DNA of 9,119 bases from Akkermansiaceae bacterium UBA985 (GTDB lineage Bacteria > Verrucomicrobiota > Verrucomicrobiia > Verrucomicrobiales > Akkermansiaceae), in assembly GCA_002292185.1 (NCBI GenBank), contig DBBL01000131.1, positions 21,918 to 31,036 of the forward strand. Reading direction: 5' to 3'. This document shows positions 1 to 6,126 of this stretch, piece after piece (the first letter of the stretch is position 1; every line of letters begins with the position of its first letter). Under the pieces are notes generated by a model. The model was given only the letters and a program-made list of their open reading frames with translations. It was not told the origin of the DNA and did not search any database. The translations under genes and the position numbers were made by a program.

Positions 1-257
1 CCCTTTAGATTTACATCAATTACACGTGACCAATCCTGCTCACTCATCCGTGCGATGGTCTTATCGATCGTCATACCGGCATTGCAGACAAGAAGATCAG
101 TGTCTTCGATAGACTCAAAAAAAACCTTTACGCAATCAGCCGAAGTCACATCAAGCTCATCTTTCCCAGGAGCAAAAACTTCCATTTCAGCGCCACGCAA
201 GGTCTTGGAAATGGCTTGGCCCAAACCACCCGCGGCCCCTGTGACGATAGCCTTCAT
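1..257 (-). CDS. Short-chain dehydrogenase/reductase, FabG-like (3' end outside window)
   Basis: The first 85 codons of an NAD(P)(H)-dependent oxidoreductase of the classical SDR family are visible; the rest lies beyond the left edge. Reading the minus strand from ATG at 257, the protein begins MKAIVTGAAGGLGQAI, with the Rossmann cofactor motif TGxxxGxG at about residues 6-13 and the NAG motif of the fourth strand near residue 60, followed by MSEQDWSRVIDVNL, which is typical of FabG/PhaB-type reductases. The catalytic Ser-Tyr-Lys part is off the window, so activity cannot be judged. The spacing between TGxxxGxG and NAG is rather short, implying a compact amino-terminal half. The start overlaps the pdhC stop by one base (TAATG), which suggests termination-reinitiation coupling. 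A 3-oxoacyl-ACP or acetoacetyl-CoA reductase role, using the acetyl-CoA made by the neighbours, is inference only. Confidence 0.85.
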   Translation of the reverse strand, partial: MKAIVTGAAGGLGQAISKTLRGAEMEVFAPGKDELDVTSADCVKVFFESIEDTDLLVCNAGMTIDKTIARMSEQDWSRVIDVNLK

Positions 258-1612
258 TACACCAGCATCAGAGCTGGATTCTCGATAAGCTTTTTGACCT
301 CGTTGAGGAACCTAGCACCCACAGCGCCGTCCACCACGCGGTGATCACAACTCAAGCCAATGTTCATGCGCATACCGGCAACGATCTGGCCGTCTTTCAC
401 CACAGGCTTTTCAATAATCGCACCCACACTCAAAATCGCGGCCTGCGGTGGGTTGATAATAGCGTCGAAACTTTCAATACCCCATGCACCGAGATTAGAA
501 ACGGTCACCGTGCCGCCATCAAATTCATTAGGCATGAGCTTTTTGTCTCGAGCGCGCACGGCGAGATCTTTGACCTCTTGGGAAATCTGTAGCATCGACT
601 TACTCGCCGCATCCTTGATGACAGGAGTTACCAAACCATCATCGACTGCAACGGCGATGGAAACACCCACCTTGGCAAATTGCACAACGCTATCACCGTT
701 GAAGGAGGCATTGATTTCGGGAACTGCCTGCGCTGCGTTGATCACAGACTTCAATACAAAATCATTAATGCTGTATTTATTGCCGTGTGTTTGCTCTGCC
801 TGCGCATTGATCTGCTTCCGCAAGGTCATCAACGGCGCTGTGTCACACTCAACATGTAGATAAAAATGAGGAATCGTTGTCTTGGACGTCAACAGACGAT
901 CCGCGATGATGCGACGCATGGAGCTCAGCTCGATGGTTTGATCACCGGCAGCAACAACAGGGTTAATCGCAGCAGCCGCTACTGGTGCTGGTGTTGATTG
1001 AACGACCTGGGCTTTTGCGGAAGCAGCAAGCGCAGTTGCAGCACTCGCCAAGCGTGAAGGTGCGCTACCACCCTCAGCAGCAGCCTCAACATCAGCCTTG
1101 ACGATCCTTCCACCAGGACCAGATCCTTGAATCGCAGCGATGTCCACACCCTTGGAATCTGCAATTTTTCGTGCAAGAGGTGACGCTTTAATGCGCTCAC
1201 CAGGACCAGCCTGATGTAGCGCAGGAGTTGAAGTGGGAGCAACAAGCTCGGCGGCTGGCTGGCTAACTTCAGGAGCTTCGGTCCCTTCAGCCCCTTCAGC
1301 CCCTTCAGCAAAAGGCTGTGACTCTGGAGCGCTGATCGCAGCCGGTGCCGATCCAGGCGCAGGCGCTTCTTCCCCGTCTTCGAGTAGCACGCCCAAGGTC
1401 GCGCCCACGGCGGCTTTCTCCCCAGCTTGAACAAGAATATCAGACAGTGTTCCTTCATCAAACGCCTCCATCTCCATAGTCGCCTTGTCGGTCTCTACTT
1501 CAGCGATCACATCACCAATTTCAATGGTGTCACCCACTTGTTTGTTCCACTTTACAAGGGTACCTTCCGTCATTGTGTCGGAAAGCTTGGGCATTTCAAT
1601 ATTTGTAGGCAT
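257..1612 (-). CDS. pdhC: Pyruvate dehydrogenase E2, dihydrolipoyllysine acetyltransferase
   Basis: This is the core subunit of the cytoplasmic pyruvate dehydrogenase complex. It accepts the acetyl group from E1 on a swinging lipoyl arm and transfers it to CoA. The 451 residues show the standard order. One lipoyl domain (about 1-80) has the lipoylated Lys43 in ETDKATME. An Ala/Pro/Glu-rich linker (about 82-139) follows. A peripheral-subunit-binding domain (about 141-177) contains ASPLARKIA and GSGPGGRIVKADV. A second Ala-rich linker (about 178-220) leads to the catalytic acyltransferase domain (about 225-451) with SCDHRVVDG, giving His424 and Asp428 of the HxxxDG motif. SNLGAWGIESF and INPPQAAILSVG are characteristic of pyruvate rather than oxoglutarate E2 proteins. 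The length is normal for a single-lipoyl E2. No Shine-Dalgarno precedes the ATG. The gene follows a lipoprotein gene and its hairpins, and likely has its own promoter at 1681-1710. Confidence 0.96.
   Translation of the reverse strand: MPTNIEMPKLSDTMTEGTLVKWNKQVGDTIEIGDVIAEVETDKATMEMEAFDEGTLSDILVQAGEKAAVGATLGVLLEDGEEAPAPGSAPAAISAPESQPFAEGAEGAEGTEAPEVSQPAAELVAPTSTPALHQAGPGERIKASPLARKIADSKGVDIAAIQGSGPGGRIVKADVEAAAEGGSAPSRLASAATALAASAKAQVVQSTPAPVAAAAINPVVAAGDQTIELSSMRRIIADRLLTSKTTIPHFYLHVECDTAPLMTLRKQINAQAEQTHGNKYSINDFVLKSVINAAQAVPEINASFNGDSVVQFAKVGVSIAVAVDDGLVTPVIKDAASKSMLQISQEVKDLAVRARDKKLMPNEFDGGTVTVSNLGAWGIESFDAIINPPQAAILSVGAIIEKPVVKDGQIVAGMRMNIGLSCDHRVVDGAVGARFLNEVKKLIENPALMLV
1283..1309 (-). 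repeat. Three perfect tandem copies of a 9-base unit inside the pdhC linker
   Basis: On the coding strand the unit GCTGAAGGG occurs three times without mismatch and encodes Ala-Glu-Gly three times (residues about 102-110). It lies in the flexible linker between the lipoyl and subunit-binding domains, where a change of copy number keeps the reading frame and only alters arm length by three residues per unit. Confidence 0.9.
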
Positions 1613-1680
1613 AAGTTAAATCAGTTAATCAAGCTGTGTGCAGAGGACTTTTCTTCCAAACATGGCTTGGGGGCAAGCTG

Positions 1681-1710
1681 ATTATACCAAAATCCGCGAC
1701 TGTTTATAAA
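1681..1710 (-). promoter_or_regulatory. Predicted extended -10 promoter for pdhC
   Basis: On the minus strand TATAAT (1686-1681) is a perfect -10 hexamer and is preceded by TGG, giving the extended -10 pattern TGnTATAAT. An 18-base spacer separates it from TTTATA (1710-1705), a 4 of 6 match to the -35 consensus. The predicted RNA start is near 1674, about 60 bases before the pdhC ATG. The first bases of that leader could fold into a small hairpin, GCTTG-CCCC-CAAGC (1665-1678). The match is unusually good for chance, but no transcript data are available here. Confidence 0.6.
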
Positions 1711-1754
1711 GATCCTAAAAAAAATGACAGATCTGCCGAAACGCAGGCAAGTAA

Positions 1755-1782
1755 AAGGCTATGACCTAGAGGGCATAGCCTT
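1755..1782 (-). terminator. Predicted hairpin terminator after the small lipoprotein gene
   Basis: AAGGCTATG (1782-1774 read on the minus strand) and CATAGCCTT (1763-1755) form a perfect 9-base stem with a 10-base loop, followed on the minus strand by a short T-rich tail (TTTTAC). A second stem, ATCAGC with GCTGAT (1809-1804 and 1795-1790, 8-base loop), lies between it and the lipoprotein stop codon. Because the U-tract is short, termination may be partial, with some read-through into pdhC. The plus-strand side has no T-run, so the signal points to minus-strand transcripts. Confidence 0.6.
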
Positions 1783-1808
1783 GAGAGATATCAGCTAAAA
1801 GAGGCTGA

Positions 1809-1976
1809 TTAATCGCTAATAGCGAGCTCTTCCATAGTAGGAATCAGCCCGATATTGGGCTCTCCTGAAGCTTGGGCAGATGCACGAGCGAGCACTTTAG
1901 AGCTGCCCATGCTACAACATGATGACATCACGAGAGAACAGATTGTTAGGATTATTAAATGTAAGGTGAATTTCAT
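1809..1976 (-). CDS. Small predicted lipoprotein between pdhB and pdhC
   Basis: A 55-codon minus-strand frame runs from ATG at 1976 to TAA at 1809. The product begins MKFTLHLIILTICSLVMSSC: one positive residue, a hydrophobic stretch (about 4-16) and the Cys20 or Cys21 of a lipobox-like VMSSCC, the pattern of a type II (lipoprotein) signal peptide. After processing only about 35 residues would remain; the mature part has an Ala/Ser-rich segment (KVLARASAQASGEP) and ends NIGLIPTMEELAISD. No known family is recognised. A coding origin is supported by the well-formed signal peptide, the hairpins just after the stop and the otherwise unexplained 445-base gap between pdhB and pdhC. The lipobox is imperfect (Met at -3), and no Shine-Dalgarno is seen. 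A membrane-anchored peptide of unknown role is the most that can be said. Confidence 0.6.
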   Translation of the reverse strand: MKFTLHLIILTICSLVMSSCCSMGSSKVLARASAQASGEPNIGLIPTMEELAISD

Positions 1977-1988
1977 AGTAAGTAATAC

Positions 1989-2018
1989 TTTATAAAAAAA
2001 TAGCGCTTATTACAACAA
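1989..2018 (-). promoter_or_regulatory. Possible AT-rich promoter for the small lipoprotein gene
   Basis: On the minus strand TATAAA (1994-1989), a 5 of 6 match to a -10 box, lies 18 bases after TTGTTG (2018-2013), which matches only the TTG half of a -35 box. The predicted RNA start falls only about 6 bases before the lipoprotein ATG. The whole 1977-2045 stretch is very AT-rich, with several T-runs on the minus strand, so chance matches are likely. No hairpin that would terminate pdhB transcription was seen here. Confidence 0.3.
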
Positions 2019-2058
2019 AAAACTAAAAAAATACTTTTCACTCAAATCAGCCGGCCAA

Positions 2059-3042
2059 CTAAGCCAGTGTCAATACCTGCTCAATAATACGACGCGGGTT
2101 GGGAAGCTGCTCATCCTCAACGTATGGGGAGTAAATCGCAGGGGCATCAAGCGCACAAACGCGTTTTACTGGGGCATCAAGGTAATCAAAAGCATGCTCC
2201 TGGATAAGCGTGGCAATCGTAGCACTCACTCCTGAAAACGGCTTACTCTCATCAACCAAAACCACTCGGTTGGTCTTCATCACCGTATCGAGGATCGCTT
2301 GCTGATCGAGTGGACGTATAGAACGCAGGTCGAGAACCTCACAGTTGATACCGTGTTCGGCTTGAAGTGTCTCGGCTGCTTCAAGAGAACGAATCACACT
2401 GCGACCATGAGCAATCAGAGAAACATCAGTGCCTTCACGTTTGATGTCCGCCTTGCCCAAAGGCACAAGGTGATCACCGTCTGCAGGATCGGGCACAGGA
2501 CCTTTGGTACCATACAACAAGGTGTTCTCCATGATGTAAACTGGATCATTATCCCTGATCGCCGTCTTCATCAGCCCCTTGGCATCGGCGGGAGTTGCAG
2601 GAGCACAGACTTTCAAACCAGGAAAAGCAGCAAAAAGACCTTCAGGGCAATGCGAGTGAGTTGCCCCAACCGCTGTTCCTCCATTCGCAGGGCCTCGCAT
2701 GACGATAGGCACATTACATAATCCGCCTGACATGTAGCGTACACATGCCGCGTTGTTCACCAGCTGGTCAAAGGCTACCGAGTGGAAACTCCAAAACATC
2801 AACTCCATCACAGGGCGAACACCCAGCATAGAAGCACCGATGCCCATGCCGATGAATCCGGCTTCAGAGATTGGGGTATCAACGATGCGCTTACTGCCCC
2901 ACTTGTCCCACAGTCCTTCGGTCACTTTATAAGCACCATTGTACTGGGCGACTTCCTCTCCCATAACGACGACTTTGTCATCGCGGGCTAGTTCTTCATC
3001 AAGGGCTTCACGTATTGCGTGACGGTAGAGTAACTCTCTCAT
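2059..3042 (-). CDS. pdhB: Pyruvate dehydrogenase E1 component, beta subunit
   Basis: The beta chain of the heterotetrameric E1, which with PdhA decarboxylates pyruvate on thiamine diphosphate and passes the acetyl group to the PdhC lipoyl arm. The 327 residues match the family length of about 325-330. The amino-terminal pyrimidine-binding domain shows GEEVAQYNGAYKVT (28-41), DTPISE (55-60) with the Glu60 that activates the cofactor, and GATHSHCPEG (126-135) holding the conserved His129-Ser130 pair. The transketolase C-terminal domain (about 200-327) contains EVLDLRSIRPLD and LVDESKPFSGV. The stop is TAG. It lies 37 bases after pdhA on the same strand and is almost certainly cotranscribed with it. 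No Shine-Dalgarno precedes the ATG; the amino terminus MRELLYRHAIREALDEE is typical for the family and supports this start. Confidence 0.96.
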   Translation of the reverse strand: MRELLYRHAIREALDEELARDDKVVVMGEEVAQYNGAYKVTEGLWDKWGSKRIVDTPISEAGFIGMGIGASMLGVRPVMELMFWSFHSVAFDQLVNNAACVRYMSGGLCNVPIVMRGPANGGTAVGATHSHCPEGLFAAFPGLKVCAPATPADAKGLMKTAIRDNDPVYIMENTLLYGTKGPVPDPADGDHLVPLGKADIKREGTDVSLIAHGRSVIRSLEAAETLQAEHGINCEVLDLRSIRPLDQQAILDTVMKTNRVVLVDESKPFSGVSATIATLIQEHAFDYLDAPVKRVCALDAPAIYSPYVEDEQLPNPRRIIEQVLTLA

Positions 3043-3079
3043 AGAAAAATGTGTTGGACGTTATTTAACAGGTTTAAAA

Positions 3080-4156
3080 TCAGTCGTTGAAAAAATGTCG
3101 GCCGGTATTACCCGATTCAGTGTTGTTATCAACCTCCCAGTAAACGTCCTCAAAAATTGACTCTACCGTGGGCGGTGGTGATTGTTCTGCAAAAACAGCT
3201 GACTGATCAGCTTCAGCTTTTGCTTCTTTATCGATGGCGTCGGCTTCGGCATCAGTGAATACAGCCTCCTCGATCAAACGGCGGCGCCATAGACGAATGG
3301 GATCGTGATAGGTCTTATACTCCTCGATTTCCTCCGGTGTGCGGTATTTTTTAGCGTTCGCATCAGCAACGGAGTGCCCGTAATAGCGATACGTTGCAAT
3401 CTCAAGCACGGTGGGCTTGGACTCCTTACGTGCGCGCTCCATGGCAATGTGTGTTTTGGCACGAACCTCATAAAGATCTTCACCATTCACCAAGTCCCAG
3501 TCCATGTCGTAGGCTTCAGCACGTTGGGCGAGGCAGTTTTTGTAGGCGCTGGAACGGTTCTGGCTTGTTCCCATCGAGTAACCATTATTCTCAATAATAT
3601 AAATAACGGGCAGTTCAAAAAGAGCCGCAATGTTGAGTGACTCGTGAAAAGCACCCTGGTTGATGGCACCATCTCCCAAGTAACAAAGGCAGCAACCTTC
3701 CAGCTCTTGATACTTCACTCCGTAGGCAAGACCCAAGCCAAGTGGTGTTTGTCCTGCCACAATACCGTGTCCACCCCAGAAGTTTTTCGATGGGTCAAAC
3801 AAATGCATGGAGCCACCCTTGCCTTTAGCGGCACCGGTAGCTTTACCGTAGAGCTCAGCCATGCAGCTATTCATATCCATACCCATGGAGAGTGCATGCC
3901 CATGACAACGGTAAGCGGTAATGGCATGGTCATTTTCCTTACATAATCCGAGCGTGCCAGCGGCAATAGACTCTTGACCTATGTAGAGGTGTAAAAAGCC
4001 CCCCATCATGCCTTTGTTGTAGAATTTAAGTGCCGTCTGCTCAAAACGACGGATGCGAGCCATGTCCCGGAAAAATTGAATCTTATCTGCAGGTGTCAGA
4101 TCCTGATTGATCTTAGATTCGGAAAAGTCGAGTGTTGTGGGAGTGTTCTCAATCAT
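3080..4156 (-). CDS. pdhA: Pyruvate dehydrogenase E1 component, alpha subunit
   Basis: The catalytic alpha chain of E1, partner of PdhB, acting in the cytoplasm at the entry of pyruvate into acetyl-CoA metabolism. The 358 residues show the thiamine diphosphate and magnesium motif starting GDGAINQG (161-168) and ending ENN (189-191). YRCHGHALS (82-90), GKGGSMHLFD (112-121) and YYGHSVADAN (258-267) are the usual active-site loops; the last normally reads RGHSMSDP, so it is a mild variant. The first about 22 residues (to LTP) are a short non-conserved extension, and the carboxy tail after 340 is also variable. It is the first gene of the pdh cluster, 191 bases downstream of ruvA. The region between them gives no convincing -10/-35 pair. 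No Shine-Dalgarno is visible before the ATG. Confidence 0.96.
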   Translation of the reverse strand: MIENTPTTLDFSESKINQDLTPADKIQFFRDMARIRRFEQTALKFYNKGMMGGFLHLYIGQESIAAGTLGLCKENDHAITAYRCHGHALSMGMDMNSCMAELYGKATGAAKGKGGSMHLFDPSKNFWGGHGIVAGQTPLGLGLAYGVKYQELEGCCLCYLGDGAINQGAFHESLNIAALFELPVIYIIENNGYSMGTSQNRSSAYKNCLAQRAEAYDMDWDLVNGEDLYEVRAKTHIAMERARKESKPTVLEIATYRYYGHSVADANAKKYRTPEEIEEYKTYHDPIRLWRRRLIEEAVFTDAEADAIDKEAKAEADQSAVFAEQSPPPTVESIFEDVYWEVDNNTESGNTGRHFFND

Positions 4157-4232
4157 GGAATTCTGGAGAGGATGTGCAAGTTGCTGTAGTGACTGGCAGC
4201 AGGTGATTCAAGCTAAAATAGTAACTGAATAG

Positions 4233-4242
4233 TCGTTAACGA
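4233..4242. promoter_or_regulatory. 10-base perfect palindrome upstream of pdhA
   Basis: TCGTTAACGA is a perfect palindrome lying about 77 bases before the pdhA start, within the ruvA-pdhA spacer. Its position could suit an operator, but a single 10-base palindrome is also expected fairly often by chance, and no second copy was noticed in the window. Confidence 0.2.
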
Positions 4243-4329
4243 GACCCACGTAGCAGCCGCGCAATACGCTAATCGTGCACGCTGTCTTTGACCAGAACAA
4301 TTCAAGCATGCGCCAACAACAAGCAACGA

Positions 4330-4352
4330 CACCCTCAAGCGGCACCCTCAAG
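4330..4352. repeat. Short direct repeat across the ruvA stop codon
   Basis: CACCCTCAAG occurs at 4330-4339 and 4343-4352; including flanks, two 13-base units match at 12 of 13 positions. The second copy covers the ruvA TGA (4350-4348), so the unit duplicates the stop-codon context just beyond the gene. It looks like a small slippage duplication. Confidence 0.6.
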
Positions 4353-4944
4353 AATTCAACATTCTGAGAGCATCTCGGACCAGGTCTTCCGTAGTCGCCC
4401 CAGCCTTCAGCTTCGCTACCGCAGCCACTGCCTTTTTTGCATCTACCTGCTTATAGCCAAGACCAATCAAGGCGGACTCGGCATCAATCGAGGCGCTAGG
4501 AGTTGCCTCACCAGCGGCAGCCTGCCAAGCCTCCGCGACACCCACCTTGTCTTTGAGTTCTAAAATAATGCGCTCTGCCGTCTTTTTGCCCAAGCCCTTG
4601 ATCTGGGAGAGTGCCGCCGCATCGCCATTGACCACACAGGCCTTGAAATGCTCCACTGGCATGCCACTGAGCACCGACATCCCGATGGACGGCCCGATGC
4701 CGCTGACACGCTCAATCAACAATAAAAACAAATCACGCTCAGCGTCCGTGGCAAAACCATAAAGCGTGTGCGCGGTCTCCCGAATATGCAGATGCGTGCG
4801 CAGCTCCACCTCCTTGCCCTCCACAGGGTTGATCAAATCATAGGTGCTCAGCGACACACTGACAAGGTAGCCTACCCCATTCACATCAATGACCAGCCTA
4901 CCCGGCAGGGCCTCTAACACTTTACCACGAAGTCTTGCGATCAC
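4348..4944 (-). CDS. ruvA: Holliday junction branch migration protein RuvA
   Basis: RuvA binds four-way DNA junctions as a tetramer and loads the RuvB motor for branch migration in recombinational repair. The 198 residues show the three expected parts. An OB-fold domain (about 1-65) starts MIARLRG and contains GVGYLVSV and LYGF. Two helix-hairpin-helix motifs follow (GIGPSIGMSVLSGM near 82-95 and GLGKKTAERIILELKDK near 117-133). A carboxy-terminal RuvB-binding domain (about 150-198) contains ALIGLGYKQVDAKKAV. The length matches the family. The start is GTG at 4944; an ATG eight bases upstream is out of frame and soon hits TGA. Two details differ from E. coli: the acidic pin reads RET instead of RED, and the first hairpin reads GIGPS instead of GVGPK. 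No ruvB or ruvC lies in the window. Confidence 0.95.
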   Translation of the reverse strand: MIARLRGKVLEALPGRLVIDVNGVGYLVSVSLSTYDLINPVEGKEVELRTHLHIRETAHTLYGFATDAERDLFLLLIERVSGIGPSIGMSVLSGMPVEHFKACVVNGDAAALSQIKGLGKKTAERIILELKDKVGVAEAWQAAAGEATPSASIDAESALIGLGYKQVDAKKAVAAVAKLKAGATTEDLVRDALRMLNS

Positions 4945-4986
4945 GCCACCATTAGACCCGCCTCACACCCCACACGTCAACCGCCA

Positions 4987-5052
4987 AAAAGGGGTCAGGC
5001 AGAGAAATGACGCATCCTTTTCAATTTCAACACAGCTCTTTTGACCCCTTTT
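4987..5052. repeat. 66-base element with perfect 11-base inverted ends (REP/MITE-like)
   Basis: AAAAGGGGTCA at 4987-4997 is the exact reverse complement of TGACCCCTTTT at 5042-5052, with 44 bases between. Ends of the type GGGGTCA...TGACCCC are, from memory, common in short dispersed elements near IS200-like (Y1/REP-associated tyrosine) transposases in many bacteria, but no transposase is present here. No target-site duplication is evident. It could also fold as a long imperfect hairpin between ruvA and the lemA operon. The other copies expected of a mobile repeat cannot be checked within this window. Confidence 0.5.
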
Positions 5053-5121
5053 CGAAGAACGGGATGTCATCACTGTCTGATGAATCCTAGAGGTGCGGCT
5101 TGGACTGCTGGAGTTTGCTGA

Positions 5122-5256
5122 GAACTGACAACCAACGTTCTCTCATCCAGAGAGGGTGCAGAGATTATTGCAAAATCGAGACATGGTCTAGAAAGTCTCG
5201 ATGAACCTGATCGCGTTCGCATCATTAATATGACAGGGCTAATTGCCCAATTTAAT
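5122..5256 (+). pseudogene. Possible remnant of a lost protein gene
   Basis: A plus-strand frame stays open from 5122 to a TGA at 5305-5307 but has no usable start: an in-frame TGA at 5119-5121 precedes it. Its first 45 or so residues read like a real protein tail: REGAEIIAKSRHGLESLDEP followed by DRVRIINMTGLIAQFNK. The pattern (acidic-Glu-x-Ala near the start, then Gly-x-x-x-Leu-Asp-x-x-Asp/Glu-Arg-x-Arg and a hydrophobic helix) resembles the carboxy-terminal region of a widespread group of small bacterial membrane proteins of unknown function. After about 5256 the frame runs antisense to the GIDE-like gene and loses that character. A truncated relic is the best reading, but the segment is short, composition alone could mislead, and a homology search was not possible. 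Confidence 0.3.
5175..5202 (-). terminator. Predicted terminator of the lemA operon
   Basis: On the minus strand ATCGAGAC (5202-5195) and GTCTCGAT (5182-5175) form a perfect 8-base stem with a 12-base loop, followed by TTTTGC. It lies 37 bases beyond the stop of the GIDE-like gene, the expected place for a rho-independent terminator. The U-tract is short. The site overlaps the possible plus-strand gene remnant, so part of the symmetry might be inherited coding sequence. Confidence 0.5.
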
Positions 5257-6126
5257 AAGGGTCATAGTAATTGCGAGGGCCCCAGAGAGAAAAAAGACGA
5301 TAAATGAACCTATCGAGTAGAATCGGTAGCGTGATGTTAGCTCATCCTGACCGTAGGATGAGACGATGAAAGGATACTTATTGTTGAACGGTTTGAGCAG
5401 GAAATGGTGCTGGGTCGGTTCATAATAGTCGCCCACCATCTTCTGGGCCTTGGCCTTGGCAGCTTCGCGGGCTTTATTCCATTCATCTATATCAATTTCG
5501 CCATCGCCATCGGCGTCAAACTGGCGCAACAGCTCTTGCTGGTTTTGCTTTAAACTATCGAGCTGCGCTTGGGTGCTCTCCTTGGTGACCTTGTCGCGTG
5601 AAGGACCCTGTTCTGTTTCGAATTGGCCAAGGCAATAGATCTCTTCATTTTCGTCAATTCGGAACTCCGTACACCTATACCGATCGTGCTTCCAGGTCTC
5701 GATTGTTTTTGGCTTCAGCTTGGCTTCGTTGGGGTCGATGGCACAGACACCGGAGCCATCGTCAACGTAAAAACTATTATCGCTGCGGTCTTCTATGATA
5801 GTCTTCCAGCTATCTCTTGATCCACTGCGCTCTCGCTCCTCAACCTTGTAGTCATACCAGACACAATCCTGGGATTTTCCCGGCGAACGCAATGGCTTAC
5901 CACCAATTGACCTGGCTTTGCCCTGCAGTTCAACAAAACCCTGGCTGACACTGCGAATCTTTGAGGTAGGCGTATCCTGCATGATGCGCCCATGCCTGAT
6001 GAAGTGGAAACCGAAAGGGATTGATCCCAGTAGAAGGACGATTGATGCGATGTGGTATAAATCAAATGTGCCTGGTTCAAGATCGACCAGGAATGCTCGT
6101 ATGCCATCCATCATCGATTCAATCAT
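5239..6126 (-). CDS. GIDE/BAM-like membrane protein with EF-hand, partner of LemA
   Basis: A predicted inner-membrane protein of 295 residues with two transmembrane segments (about 22-44 and 271-291) and a large soluble part between them. The region from KIRSVSQGFVELQGKAR through CVWYDYKVEE (88-97), SFYVDDGSG (118-126) and EIYCLGQFE (162-170) fits the GIDE domain, also called BAM, known from the eukaryotic E3 ligase MULAN; no RING finger is present, so ligase activity is not implied. A helical stretch (about 183-203) leads to a canonical EF-hand loop DADGDGEIDIDE (204-215) with Asp, Asp, Asp, Asp and Glu at loop positions 1, 3, 5, 9 and 12, suggesting calcium binding. PFIVSSYGQDEL (252-263) resumes the GIDE-like part. 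ATG at 6126 overlaps lemA by eight bases; a GTG at 6135 is an alternative start. LemA-GIDE neighbourhood is recurrent in bacteria. Function unknown. Confidence 0.8.
   Translation of the reverse strand: MIESMMDGIRAFLVDLEPGTFDLYHIASIVLLLGSIPFGFHFIRHGRIMQDTPTSKIRSVSQGFVELQGKARSIGGKPLRSPGKSQDCVWYDYKVEERERSGSRDSWKTIIEDRSDNSFYVDDGSGVCAIDPNEAKLKPKTIETWKHDRYRCTEFRIDENEEIYCLGQFETEQGPSRDKVTKESTQAQLDSLKQNQQELLRQFDADGDGEIDIDEWNKAREAAKAKAQKMVGDYYEPTQHHFLLKPFNNKYPFIVSSYGQDELTSRYRFYSIGSFIVFFLSGALAITMTLIKLGN

Noticed and set aside
360..863. 167-codon plus-strand open frame within pdhC
   Set aside because: It lies wholly antisense to a well-supported E2 gene, and its translation has no recognisable domain; it is a shadow of the pdhC codon pattern.
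979..1461. 160-codon minus-strand frame overlapping pdhC in another frame
   Set aside because: Leu/Arg-rich translation is the shifted reading of the Ala/Pro-rich E2 linker; pdhC itself explains the region.
4208..4309. 33-codon minus-strand frame between ruvA and pdhA that could be a leader peptide
   Set aside because: It has no ribosome site, no motif, no regulatory codon run and no terminator/antiterminator pair around it; a frame of this size is expected by chance.
5120..5142. GAGAAC/GTTCTC stem in the ruvA-GIDE spacer as a structured RNA
   Set aside because: It is a six-base stem with an 11-base loop, with no flanking conserved elements or promoter; chance is sufficient.
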